Part shown: positions 1-7,404 of the stretch, piece by piece
Layout: every line of letters begins with the position of its first letter
How positions within the stretch are numbered: the stretch's first letter is position 1
Source: Nocardioidaceae bacterium
GTDB lineage: Bacteria > Actinomycetota > Actinomycetes > Propionibacteriales > Nocardioidaceae
Direction: 5' to 3'
Assembly: GCA_025966335.1 (NCBI GenBank)
Contig: JAICRS010000019.1
Location: 1 to 20,498, forward strand
DNA length: 20,498 bases
Made by a program: the position numbers and the translations under genes
The notes under the pieces: generated by a model
Told to the model about the DNA's origin: nothing
The model's input: the letters and a program-made list of their open reading frames with translations, nothing else
The model's database searches: none

Positions 1-33
1 CCTCGCCGCCGGGCGGTTCGGGGGGCGCCGCCG

Positions 34-1638
34 CTAGTGCACGACGGCTGTCTCGGCACCGGCGCCGGTCAGCGCACGCACCTCGAGCTCCTCGTAGGCC
101 GCCACAGCGGTCGGCTCGTTCGAGGTGACCGAACCGAGCCAGCCGAAGAAGAACCCGGCCGGGATCGAGATGATGCCCGGGTTCGCCAGCGGGAACCACG
201 ACCAGTCCTGGCCGGTGAACAGCGCGGTCTCCGATCCGGAGACCACCGGCGAGGAGGCCACCAGCACCAGACAGGTGATCAGGCCGCCGTAGATGCTCCA
301 CGTGGCGCCGCGGGTGTTGAAGCGCTTGTAGAACAGGTTGTAGATCACCGACGGCAGGTTCGCGGACGCCGCGACGGCGAACGCCAGCGCGACCAGGAAC
401 GCGATGTTGAGCTTCTGCGCCGGGATCGCCAGCGCGATGGCGATACCGCCGATCACGAACGCCGCGATCCTGGCGACCTTGACCTCCTGCTTCTCGGTCG
501 CCGTCCCCTTCTTGATCACGTTGGCGTAGATGTCGTGTGCCACCGAGGACGCCGAGGTGAGGGTCAGTCCGGCGACCACCGCGAGGATGGTGGCGAACGC
601 GACCGCGGAGATCAACGCGATCAGGACCGCGCCTCCGGTGGTGCCTTCGCCGCCGCCGACCGCCTCGGCGAGCAGTGGTGAGGCGAGGTTTCCGCCGCTC
701 GTGGCCACGGCACTCTCCGGGCCGGTGTCGAGCAGCGCCGCCGCGCCGAAGCCCAGCGCCAGCGTCATCAGGTAGAACGCGCCGATCAGCGTGATCGCCC
801 ACATCACCGAGGTCCGCGCGTCGCGGGCGGTCGGGACCGTGTAGAAGCGGATCAGGATGTGCGGCAGGCCGGCCGTGCCGAGCACGAGCGCGAGCGACAG
901 GCTGATGAAGTCGATCTTCGTGGTCAGGTCGACGCCGTACTTCAACCCTGGCTCGAGGAACGCCTGGCCCTTGCCGGTGTTGTCCGCCGCGGCACCGAGC
1001 AGCTCGGAGAGGTTGAAGTTGAACTCCGCCAGCACCAGGATCGTGATCAGGATGGTGCCGGTCATCAGCAGCACCGCCTTGACGATCTGGACCCAGGTGG
1101 TGCCCTTCATGCCGCCGACGACGACGTAGAAGATCATCAGCACCCCGACGCCGGCGATGGTCAGGTTCTGCAGTGCCTCGCTCTCGACGCCGAGCAGCAG
1201 CGCGACGAGCGCGCCCGCGCCGACCATCTGCGCGAGCAGGTAGAAGATCGACACGACCACGGTCGACGTGGCCGCCGCGGTCCGCACCGGGGTCTGCTTC
1301 ATCCGGTAGGCCAGCTGGTCGGCCATCGTGTAGCGGCCGGAGTTCCGCAGCAGCTCGGCGACCAGAAGCAGCGCGACCAGCCAGGCCACCAGGAAGCCGA
1401 TGGAGTAGAGGAAGCCGTCGTACCCGTTGAGGGCGATGGCGCCGGAGATGCCGAGGAACGACGCCGCCGACATGTAGTCACCGGAGATCGCCAGCCCGTT
1501 CTGCACGCCGCTGAACGACCGACCGCCGGCGTAGAAGTCGGTCGCCCCCGAGGTCTGCCGGCTGGCCCAGAAGGTGATCGCCACGGTCAGTGCGACGACG
1601 GCGAGGAAGAGGATCGTGGTGAGGGCCTGTGAGCTCAT
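34..1638 (-). CDS. actP: Cation:acetate symporter, ActP/MctC type (SSS family)
   Basis: This 534-residue polytopic inner-membrane protein of the solute:sodium symporter family probably takes up acetate or other short monocarboxylates with Na+ or H+. Hydrophobic segments run along its whole length, as expected for about 13 helices. The stretch around residues 345-375 (AFATILAVVAGLTLTSAS followed by HDIY) closely resembles the conserved core helix of ActP/MctC. The ATG at 1638 is preceded by AAGGAG at 8 nt spacing and overlaps the DUF485 stop by 4 bp (ATGA), so the two genes are translationally coupled. In Corynebacterium glutamicum the MctB (DUF485) and MctC pair has the same order. The exact substrate (acetate, propionate, pyruvate or lactate) cannot be read from sequence. 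Confidence 0.9.
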   Translation of the reverse strand: MSSQALTTILFLAVVALTVAITFWASRQTSGATDFYAGGRSFSGVQNGLAISGDYMSAASFLGISGAIALNGYDGFLYSIGFLVAWLVALLLVAELLRNSGRYTMADQLAYRMKQTPVRTAAATSTVVVSIFYLLAQMVGAGALVALLLGVESEALQNLTIAGVGVLMIFYVVVGGMKGTTWVQIVKAVLLMTGTILITILVLAEFNFNLSELLGAAADNTGKGQAFLEPGLKYGVDLTTKIDFISLSLALVLGTAGLPHILIRFYTVPTARDARTSVMWAITLIGAFYLMTLALGFGAAALLDTGPESAVATSGGNLASPLLAEAVGGGEGTTGGAVLIALISAVAFATILAVVAGLTLTSASSVAHDIYANVIKKGTATEKQEVKVARIAAFVIGGIAIALAIPAQKLNIAFLVALAFAVAASANLPSVIYNLFYKRFNTRGATWSIYGGLITCLVLVASSPVVSGSETALFTGQDWSWFPLANPGIISIPAGFFFGWLGSVTSNEPTAVAAYEELEVRALTGAGAETAVVH

Positions 1639-2024
1639 TTGCCCAGCTCCTTCTTGTACCGCGCGTCGAGCTCACGCGCGAGCGGGTCGACGTGCCGGTT
1701 CATGTGCTTGGCGTAGAGCCAGGCGATGCCGAACGTGGACACGAACTGCAGCAGCCCGAAGACCAGCGCGACGTTGATGTTCCCGATCAGCCGGATGTTC
1801 ATGAAGCCGGTCGCCCAGTTGGACATGATCACGTAGAGCAGGTACCACGCCAGGAACGCAACGGTCCACGGGATCGCGAAGCTTCGATAGCGCTTGCGGA
1901 GCTCCTGGAACTCGGGGCTGTCATGGAGTTCCTTGTAGACCGCATTCCCTGAGGTCTGGTGCGTATGCCCGTTGGGTCGGTGCGGTGCGGGTTGCGAGCC
2001 CACCGGTGGACGGTCGTCAGCCAC
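1635..2024 (-). CDS. DUF485 small membrane protein, symporter partner
   Basis: This 129-residue protein has a hydrophilic N-terminal tail of about 40 residues, then the DUF485 pattern (SPEFQELRKRYRSFAIP) and two transmembrane segments at about residues 50-70 and 80-102, with a basic C-terminal tail. DUF485 proteins are encoded immediately before ActP/MctC symporters in many bacteria and are presumed accessory subunits; no biochemical role can be seen here. The GTG at 2024 is chosen because GAGG lies 8 nt upstream. An in-frame GTG 9 nt further upstream overlaps that Shine-Dalgarno sequence and is less likely. Its stop overlaps the symporter start. A CRP-like palindrome lies about 60 bp upstream. 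Confidence 0.85.
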   Translation of the reverse strand: MADDRPPVGSQPAPHRPNGHTHQTSGNAVYKELHDSPEFQELRKRYRSFAIPWTVAFLAWYLLYVIMSNWATGFMNIRLIGNINVALVFGLLQFVSTFGIAWLYAKHMNRHVDPLARELDARYKKELGK

Positions 2025-2081
2025 GGAGATCACCTCACTTCTGTCTGGTCGATCCCGGCGCGCTGCACGCCGAGTGGAGGG

Positions 2082-2097
2082 TGTGACGCCAGTCACC
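2082..2097 (-). promoter_or_regulatory. CRP/GlxR-like operator upstream of DUF485-actP
   Basis: The sequence TGTGA-CGCCAG-TCACC matches the cAMP receptor protein consensus TGTGA-N6-TCACA with one mismatch in the right half. It lies 58 bp upstream of the DUF485 GTG, in the only intergenic gap between the two symporter modules. In C. glutamicum the cAMP-binding regulator GlxR and its palindrome of this type control many carbon-uptake genes, so catabolite-type control of acetate uptake is a reasonable inference. A weak -10-like TACGGT on the minus strand (2100-2095) overlaps the site. No convincing -35 is visible, so activation and repression cannot be told apart. Confidence 0.5.
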
Positions 2098-2203
2098 GTA
2101 AGAGTCGGCGTGGGGGATCGGGACCACGTGAACCGCCTGATGCGGTCAGCGGTGAACGCCGTTCGCCGTACGGCGTGATCCGCGCGATCAGCGGTCGACC
2201 GGT
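2098..2203. other. Intergenic region with a cluster of short inverted repeats
   Basis: This stretch separates the stop of the upstream symporter from the CRP-like site. It contains the hairpin ACCGC-ctgat-GCGGT (2132-2146) and the perfect palindrome CGCCGTACGGCG (2164-2175). It also holds the imperfect inverted repeat GGTGAAC-gcc-GTTCGCC (2151-2167) and the pair ACGCCGT/ACGGCGT (2156-2162 and 2170-2176). Such structure fits a terminator for the minus-strand operon, an extra operator, or both. No U-tract follows the stems, so a classical intrinsic terminator is not shown. Confidence 0.35.
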
Positions 2204-3733
2204 CTACAGCGGTTGCGGTCCCCGGTCGAGCTGGACCGCCTCGGGCGTGTGCAGCCGGACCATGGTCCGCGAGACGTTCGCCGGCAGCCGGCGCGGGGTG
2301 GCCAGCGAGACGACGACCATGGTCAGGAAGGCCGCCGGCACCGTCCAGGCCGCCGGCTGGGTGAGCAGCGCGGCGGTCCAGCCCTCGTGTGCCCGCTGCA
2401 GCAGGGTGTCCACGACCGCGAGGCCGGACAGGCCCCCGCCGACGAGGAGCCCGGCGATGGCGCCGGCGTCGGTCAGCTTGCGCCACCAGATCCCGAGCAC
2501 CAGCAGCGGGCAGAACGTCGAGGCGGCCACCGCGAAGGCGAGCCCGACCGCCCGGGCGACCCCGACGCCGTCGGCGGCGATGGCCAGCAGCAGGGGTACG
2601 ACGACCGCGACGACCGCTGCGGCCTGGAAGGACCGCACGCCCCGGAACCGGCGACCCATCACGTCCTGGCTGACCACCCCGGCGACCGCGATCGTCAGCC
2701 CGGAGGAGGTGGACAGGAACGCCGCGAAGGCACCGGCCGTGGTGAGCGCGGAGAGCAGGTCGCCGCCGAGGCCGCCGACCATCAGCGCCGGCAGCTCGAG
2801 GACCACCGTGTCGGTGCGTCCCGAGGCGATCAGCTCCGGTGCGTAGAGCCGGCCGAGCGCCCCGTACACCGGCGGCAGGATGTAGAAGATCCCGAGCAGG
2901 CCGAGGACCACCAGCGTCGTCCGCCGTGCCGCCCGTCCGTCGGGGTTGGTGTAGAAGCGGACCACCACGTGCGGCAGGCCCATCGTGCCCAGGAAGGTCG
3001 CGACGATGATCGAGTAGGTGGTGTACAGCGCGTGGTCGCTGGCCGAGGCCAACGGGGACGCCCACACGTCGCCGGTCATCCCCGCGGTCATCGTGCCCGC
3101 ATCGGCCGGGGAGGTGGCGCCGTCGCCGGTCCACACCACGAGCAGGAACATCACCGGGACCAGCAGCGCGGTGAGCTTCAGCCAGTACTGGAACGCCTGG
3201 ACCAGGGTGATCGAGCGCATCCCGCCGAAGAACACGTTGACCAGCACCACCGCCCCGACCAGCAGGCCACCAACCCAGGGCTCGGTGCCGGCGACCGTGC
3301 CGAGGGACAGTCCGGCTCCCTGGAACTGCGGCATCAGGTAGAGCCAGCCGATACCCACGACGAGCAGCGAGGAGAGCCGCCGTACCGCCAGCGACTCGAG
3401 CCGGTCCTCGGCGAAGTCCGGCAGCGTGTAGGCGCCCGAGCGGCGCAGCGGCGCGGCCACCAGCACCAGCAGCATCAGGTAGCCCGCGGTCCAGCCGACC
3501 GGGTACCAGAGCATGTCGGTGCCGAACGCGAGCACGAGCCCGGCGACGCCGAGGAACGACGCGGCGGAGAGGTACTCACCGCCGATCGCGGAGGCGTTCA
3601 GCGCCGGGCGGACCGATCTCGACGCGACGAAGAAGTCGCTGGTGGTGCGGGAGAACCGCCAGCCGTAGGCGCCGATCGCGAGCGTGGCGATCGAGACGAG
3701 CAGGACCGCGGTGATCGCGTAGGAGGAGCTCAT
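2204..3733 (-). CDS. Sodium:solute symporter (SSS family), second paralogue
   Basis: This 509-residue, multi-helix membrane transporter of the SSS family is related to ActP but clearly divergent from the one at 34-1638. The core helix reads AFAAFLSTSSGLTIAVAG, then SQDVM in place of the HDIY seen in the first paralogue. The ATG at 3733 is chosen over one 57 nt upstream because it sits 4 nt after the stop of the preceding gene and removes a non-membrane N-terminal tail. There is no clear Shine-Dalgarno sequence, so termination-reinitiation coupling is likely. It is the last gene of the kinase-regulator operon, which suggests that the two-component system senses its substrate, probably a carboxylate. 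Confidence 0.85.
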   Translation of the reverse strand: MSSSYAITAVLLVSIATLAIGAYGWRFSRTTSDFFVASRSVRPALNASAIGGEYLSAASFLGVAGLVLAFGTDMLWYPVGWTAGYLMLLVLVAAPLRRSGAYTLPDFAEDRLESLAVRRLSSLLVVGIGWLYLMPQFQGAGLSLGTVAGTEPWVGGLLVGAVVLVNVFFGGMRSITLVQAFQYWLKLTALLVPVMFLLVVWTGDGATSPADAGTMTAGMTGDVWASPLASASDHALYTTYSIIVATFLGTMGLPHVVVRFYTNPDGRAARRTTLVVLGLLGIFYILPPVYGALGRLYAPELIASGRTDTVVLELPALMVGGLGGDLLSALTTAGAFAAFLSTSSGLTIAVAGVVSQDVMGRRFRGVRSFQAAAVVAVVVPLLLAIAADGVGVARAVGLAFAVAASTFCPLLVLGIWWRKLTDAGAIAGLLVGGGLSGLAVVDTLLQRAHEGWTAALLTQPAAWTVPAAFLTMVVVSLATPRRLPANVSRTMVRLHTPEAVQLDRGPQPL

Positions 3734-3737
3734 CGGG

Positions 3738-4115
3738 TCACGAGCGTTCGACGACGTCGGCGAAGTCGTGCTCGTTGCGCTCCGCCGCACGCACGTAGAC
3801 CCAGCCGACGACCAGGAAGAACGGGTAGACCGCGAACCCGAGCAGCACCCACGGCAGCGGCATGCCGAGCACGTGCACCCTCGTCAGCCCCGGGAACAGC
3901 CAGAAGAAGAACGGCAGGCCGGCCACGAGTACGCCGACCGTGGCGATCGCCAGCCCCGCCAGCCGCAGCTGTGCCCGCAGCAGCGAGGCCATGTAGATCT
4001 CACCGATCCGGGTCTGCGCGTCGATCTCGGAGGTGACCGTGACCCGGCGCGGCCGGCCGGCCGAGGTCCGGGGGCTGGTCACCCGGACCCGGCGCGGACC
4101 CGAGTCGGGGCTCAC
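3738..4115 (-). CDS. Small two-helix membrane protein (DUF485-like symporter partner)
   Basis: This 125-residue protein has a basic, hydrophilic N-terminus of about 45 residues and two hydrophobic segments at about residues 53-75 and 83-106, ending in a charged tail. Its size, topology and place directly before an SSS symporter mirror the DUF485 protein before ActP, so an accessory role in the transporter is inferred. The DUF485 sequence signature itself is not obvious. The GTG start at 4115 overlaps the TGA of the response regulator gene (GTGA), and the protein ends 4 nt before the symporter ATG. An internal start is possible because the first 25 residues are low-complexity and basic. Confidence 0.75.
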   Translation of the reverse strand: MSPDSGPRRVRVTSPRTSAGRPRRVTVTSEIDAQTRIGEIYMASLLRAQLRLAGLAIATVGVLVAGLPFFFWLFPGLTRVHVLGMPLPWVLLGFAVYPFFLVVGWVYVRAAERNEHDFADVVERS

Positions 4116-4858
4116 AGCCGCGGTGCCGATCCGGGACGGGCCCGCCGCACCAGCAGGTCACGCAGCTCGCGGGTGTGCCGGCGGCTGACCACGAGCTCCT
4201 CGCCGCCGACGACCACCGTGCACCGGCCGGAGTCCATCCGGACCTCCTCGATGTGGGTGAGGGCCACCAGCAGCGACCGGTGGATCCGCACGAACCCGGC
4301 GTCGCGCCACTCGTCCTCGAGCGAGGTCAACGGCACCCGGACCAGGTGGCTGCCGGAGCCGGTGTGCAGCCGCGCGTAGTCACCCTGCGCCTCGACGTAG
4401 CGCACGTCCGCGCGGGAGACGAACCGGGTCACGCCGCCCAGCTCGACCGCGATCTGGTCGTCCTGCTCCGGCACCGAGGTGGTCAGCCGGGCCTCGACGA
4501 TGCGCCGTACCGCCTCGGCCAACCGGTCGTCGCGGACCGGCTTGAGCACGTAGTCCACGGCGTTCAGCTCGAACGCGTCCACGGCGTGCTCGTCGTAGGC
4601 GGTCACGAAGACCACCGGCGGCGGGGTCTTGAACCGGGACAGCACCCGGGCCAGCTCGAGACCGGTCAGCCCGGGCATCCGGATGTCCATGAACACCGCG
4701 TCGACCGGCTCCTCCTGGAGCACCCGCAGCGCCTCGGCGGCGGAGTCGGTGGTGCGCACCGAGTCGACCCGGTGGTCCCTCTCGAGCAGCCAGGCGAGCT
4801 CGTCGAGGGCGGGGCGCTCGTCGTCGACGACCAGCACCCGCAGCGGCGACGTGTTCAT
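4112..4858 (-). CDS. LytTR-family response regulator
   Basis: This 248-residue cytoplasmic regulator has an N-terminal receiver domain (about residues 6-115). It carries the acidic pair D12-D13, the phosphoacceptor D58 in FMDIRMPG, T86 in FVTAYDE and K106 in VLKPV, so all catalytic positions are present. A LytTR DNA-binding domain follows at about residues 135-240, with the typical segments YVEAQGDYARLHT and FVRIHRSLLVAL. LytTR regulators bind pairs of short direct repeats upstream of target genes. The ATG at 4858 overlaps the kinase stop by 4 bp. E. coli YpdB and BtsR, which pair with LytS-type kinases and switch on pyruvate transporters, are a fitting precedent for its place next to symporter genes. 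Confidence 0.92.
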   Translation of the reverse strand: MNTSPLRVLVVDDERPALDELAWLLERDHRVDSVRTTDSAAEALRVLQEEPVDAVFMDIRMPGLTGLELARVLSRFKTPPPVVFVTAYDEHAVDAFELNAVDYVLKPVRDDRLAEAVRRIVEARLTTSVPEQDDQIAVELGGVTRFVSRADVRYVEAQGDYARLHTGSGSHLVRVPLTSLEDEWRDAGFVRIHRSLLVALTHIEEVRMDSGRCTVVVGGEELVVSRRHTRELRDLLVRRARPGSAPRL

Positions 4859-5979
4859 GAGTGCACTCCTGGCGCGTACTTCGGTACTCGAACGATAACC
4901 TTCGTGCCCGCGTCCGGGGCCGTCTCCACGACGAGCCCGTACTCGTCGCCGAAGGTCGACCGCAGCCGCTCGTCGACGTTGCCGAGGCCGATGGAGTCGA
5001 TCGAGACGTCACCGGCCAGGGCCCGGCGTACCCGCTCGGGGTCCTCACCCAGCCCGTCGTCCTCGATCGAGATCACGCACTCGAAGTCGTTGTCCTCGGC
5101 GACGATCGTGATCCGGCCGTCGCCGGCCTTTCCCTCGAGCCCGTGCCGCACCGCGTTCTCCACGAGCGGCTGCAGGGACAGGAACGGTACGGCGACCGGC
5201 AGCACCTCGGGGGCGATGCGCAAGGTGACCTGCAGGCGGTCGCCGAACCTGGCCTTCTCCAGCACCAGGTAGCGCTCGATCGACCGGAGCTCCTCGGCCA
5301 GCGTGGTGAACTCGCCGTGCTTGCGGAAGGAGTACCGGGTGAAGTCGGCGAACTCCAGCAGCAGCTCCCGTGCCCGCTCCGGGTCGGTCCGCACGAACGA
5401 GGCGATCGCGGTCAGCGAGTTGTAGATGAAGTGCGGGCTGATCTGGGCCCGCAGGGCGCGGACCTCCGCCTCCATCAACCGGGTCCGGGACGCGTCGAGC
5501 TCGGCGAGCTCGAGCTGGCTCGACACCCACCGGGCCACCTCGTTGGTGGCCCGGACCAGGCCGGCGGACGCGGACGGCGCGAACACCTGCAAGGTGCCGA
5601 CCACCCGTTCCTCCACGGTCAGCGGGCTGACGATCACGTGGCGCAGGACGCACCGCAGGTCGTCGCAGGGAATCTCCCGCTCGTCGGCCACCGAGGTGGC
5701 GCCGTCGGCGACCACACCGTGCGCCAGCCCGGCGGTCTGTTCCGCGTGGTGCTGGAAGCGGCCGTCCCAGGCGAGCAGGTTCTCGGTGTCGGTGAGCGCG
5801 ACGGCGGGAACACCCAGCAGCGCCTTGAGGAAGCGGATCGACTTCTCCGCCGAGGTCTCGGTCAGGCCGCCGCGCAGGGCCGGCGCCGCGAGCGAGGCGG
5901 TGTGCAGCGTGCGGAAGGTCGCCCGGTCCGACTCGGTGCCGAGCGGACCGCGCTGCAGCCAGCCGGGCCACGTTGCCAT
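4855..5979 (-). CDS. LytS-type sensor histidine kinase with soluble GAF-like sensor
   Basis: This 374-residue protein has a GAF-like N-terminal region (about residues 30-155, including the strand VVGTLQVFA and a Cys pair CDDLRC) and then a linker helix. The His_kinase domain has the phosphoacceptor H183 in QISPHFIYNSL. The ATPase domain has an N-box LVENAVRHGL (Asn275), a G1 box EDDGLG and a G2 box GLGNV. There is no transmembrane segment, unlike the 5TM LytS/YpdA/BtsS sensors, so it should sense an intracellular signal. The ATG at 5979 follows AGGG at 8 nt; a GTG 9 nt upstream is an alternative. Its stop overlaps the regulator start, so the two form a cognate pair. Confidence 0.9.
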   Translation of the reverse strand: MATWPGWLQRGPLGTESDRATFRTLHTASLAAPALRGGLTETSAEKSIRFLKALLGVPAVALTDTENLLAWDGRFQHHAEQTAGLAHGVVADGATSVADEREIPCDDLRCVLRHVIVSPLTVEERVVGTLQVFAPSASAGLVRATNEVARWVSSQLELAELDASRTRLMEAEVRALRAQISPHFIYNSLTAIASFVRTDPERARELLLEFADFTRYSFRKHGEFTTLAEELRSIERYLVLEKARFGDRLQVTLRIAPEVLPVAVPFLSLQPLVENAVRHGLEGKAGDGRITIVAEDNDFECVISIEDDGLGEDPERVRRALAGDVSIDSIGLGNVDERLRSTFGDEYGLVVETAPDAGTKVIVRVPKYAPGVHS

Positions 5980-5998
5980 GAGCGACACCCTAGATCGT

Positions 5999-6781
5999 TC
6001 AGCGGAAGTCGATCAGCAACGCGTCGGTGTCCATCTCGGTCCTGGCCAGCACGGTCGCGCGGAACGTGCGGGTGAGGTAGGGCAGCAGCATCCCGTCCGC
6101 ACCGCGGCCGTACTCCTCGTAGAGGCCGTCGACCTTGCGCAGCACCCGGTCGCGGTCGAGGTCCGACATCAACGCGATGTCCGAGCGTGAACGGACCAGG
6201 TCGCGCAGCGACTCCCGGGTCAGCGACTGCCAGAACCGGAACGTGGAGCTCTCGACCGGGTGGAACAGCCCCGACGCCTCGATGGCCGGGGTCGGGTCGA
6301 CCGTGTGGCCGGCGTCGCCGATGATCGCGCCGAGCCGTCGCACCCAGGGGATCCGTTCGTCCCGGGAGTTCCAGACGACCGAGAGCATGCCGCCGGGCCG
6401 CAGCACCCGGGCGGCCTCGGGCAACGCCCGGGCGGGGTCGAACCAGTGGAACGACTGCGCAGCGACGACGACGCCGACCGAACCGGCGGCTAGCGGGATC
6501 CGCTCGGCTGCGGCCAGCACCGGTCGGGCGGCCGGCACCCGCTCGCCGAGCCGACGCAGCATCGGCTCGGACGGGTCGGTGGCGACGACCGTGTGCCCCG
6601 CGGCCACCAGCTGCTCGGTGAGCTTGCCGGTGCCGGCACCGAGCTCCAGCACGCGGGTCGGGGTGGCGCCGGTCAGCCAGTCGACCCCGTCGCTCGGGTA
6701 CGACGGGCGGCCACTGTCGTAGGCGGCCACCACCCGGCCGAACGAGCGGGCCCGGGACTGCTCGGACGGGTGCTCGTTCAT
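5999..6781 (-). CDS. Class I SAM-dependent methyltransferase
   Basis: This 260-residue protein has a Rossmann-type methyltransferase domain. Motif I is VLELGAGTGKL (residues 44-54), the acidic end of strand 2 is VVATDPS, the motif IV region is VVVAAQSFHWFD, and ARVLRPGG follows. It belongs to the broad Methyltransf_11 group; the substrate is unknown. The N-terminus FGRVVAAYDSGRPSYP is typical of small-molecule methyltransferases of actinobacteria. The stop lies only 19 nt before the kinase start, so read-through into the kinase operon is possible. The ATG has no Shine-Dalgarno sequence; a TACTGT box ends 6 nt before it, which suggests a leaderless transcript. Confidence 0.88.
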   Translation of the reverse strand: MNEHPSEQSRARSFGRVVAAYDSGRPSYPSDGVDWLTGATPTRVLELGAGTGKLTEQLVAAGHTVVATDPSEPMLRRLGERVPAARPVLAAAERIPLAAGSVGVVVAAQSFHWFDPARALPEAARVLRPGGMLSVVWNSRDERIPWVRRLGAIIGDAGHTVDPTPAIEASGLFHPVESSTFRFWQSLTRESLRDLVRSRSDIALMSDLDRDRVLRKVDGLYEEYGRGADGMLLPYLTRTFRATVLARTEMDTDALLIDFR

Positions 6782-6787
6782 GCCCGG

Positions 6788-6793
6788 ACAGTA
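6788..6793 (-). promoter_or_regulatory. -10 box of a probable leaderless promoter for the methyltransferase
   Basis: TACTGT on the minus strand fits the actinobacterial -10 pattern TANNNT. Exactly 6 nt separate it from the ATG at 6781, so the predicted transcript would begin at the A of the start codon. No -35 of TTGACA type is visible at the expected distance, and no ribosome binding site precedes the ATG. Both facts fit leaderless expression, which is common in this phylum. Confidence 0.45.
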
Positions 6794-6833
6794 CCAACCG
6801 GACGCCGGTCCCTTGCGCAGCCCGAGCTAGCGA

Positions 6834-6855
6834 GTAATCATGATTACATGATTAC
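6834..6855. promoter_or_regulatory. AT-rich palindrome and tandem repeat over the start at 6848 (putative operator)
   Basis: A perfect 14-bp palindrome, GTAATCATGATTAC (6834-6847), is followed at once by a second copy of its right half, ATGATTAC (6848-6855), whose first three bases are the start codon. The arrangement is therefore one inverted repeat plus one tandem direct repeat. It stands out in a very GC-rich context. It lies in the 66-bp gap between the divergent methyltransferase and the downstream small gene. Protein bound here would cover the start codon and the likely -10 region (AATCAT, 6836-6841) of the plus-strand gene. Confidence 0.55.
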
Positions 6856-7369
6856 AAACGAAGCGCGTGACCGGGTCCGCGGCTGGTTCCACGGCAGGCT
6901 GCCGGAGGACTGGCGGACGGTCGACCCGGAGATCACGCTGGACCGTGAGGAGATCACGGTGCTGCTCACCATCCCCGACGTGGAAGTCTCGTCCGGGGCG
7001 AGCGAGGCGGAGGCGGCGGAGGCCCGTGCCGGGCGCGCGAAGGCGTTCCGGGAGGAGACCCGGGAGCGCCGCATCTCGATCGCCCGGGAGGCCGAGCACA
7101 GGTTCGACCGGAAGGTCTCGTGGGGCGTCATCATCGGTGACCGCACGGAGCTGTTCACCCATATCGCGGTGCCGGTGATGACCCGGCTGCGGCAGCCGCA
7201 ACGGCAGGTGCTCGACACCCTGGTCGAGGCCGGGGTGGCCCGGTCCCGGGCGGACGCGCTGGCGTGGTGCGTGCGGCTGGTCGGCCAGCACTCGGACGAC
7301 TGGCTCGCCGAGCTGCGGGCGGCGATGTCGCACGTGGCCGAGGTGCGCACGAAGGGTCCGGCCGCCTGA
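6848..7369 (+). CDS. Conserved hypothetical protein with ribbon-helix-helix-like C-terminus
   Basis: This is a 173-residue soluble protein with no signal peptide or membrane segment. Residues 1-60 contain a short strand-rich part (EITVLLTIPDVEV). Residues 65-105 form a charged helix rich in Arg and Glu (FREETRERRISIAREAEHRF). The C-terminal part, about residues 112-155, reads VMTRLRQPQRQVLDTLVEAG then VARSRADALAWCVRLV, which resembles the strand-helix-helix layout of RHH DNA-binding proteins. The ATG at 6848 has no Shine-Dalgarno sequence and lies in the palindrome, so leaderless, self-regulated expression is inferred. I believe similar proteins are common in actinobacteria, but no function is known to me and the RHH call is tentative. 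Confidence 0.75.
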   Translation: MITNEARDRVRGWFHGRLPEDWRTVDPEITLDREEITVLLTIPDVEVSSGASEAEAAEARAGRAKAFREETRERRISIAREAEHRFDRKVSWGVIIGDRTELFTHIAVPVMTRLRQPQRQVLDTLVEAGVARSRADALAWCVRLVGQHSDDWLAELRAAMSHVAEVRTKGPAA

Positions 7370-7391
7370 CCGCAGCCCTCACCGGGTCGGC

Positions 7392-7397
7392 TAGCCT
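7392..7397 (+). promoter_or_regulatory. Possible -10 box of a leaderless promoter for the Fic-like gene
   Basis: TAGCCT fits TANNNT and ends 7 nt before the GTG at 7405. No ribosome binding site precedes that GTG. The box lies only 23 nt after the stop of the preceding gene, so the Fic-like gene could be expressed both from this promoter and by read-through. No clear -35 is present. Confidence 0.3.
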
Positions 7398-7404
7398 GCC
7401 GCTC

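Noticed and set aside
2025..3134. Long upstream extension of the DUF485 frame
   Set aside because: It reads in another frame through the second symporter gene; the GTG at 2024 with GAGG at 8 nt gives a normal DUF485 protein.
2213..4036. Open frame of 607 codons on the plus strand
   Set aside because: It is a shadow of the second symporter gene; the product is His/Arg/Asp-rich and has no recognisable domain.
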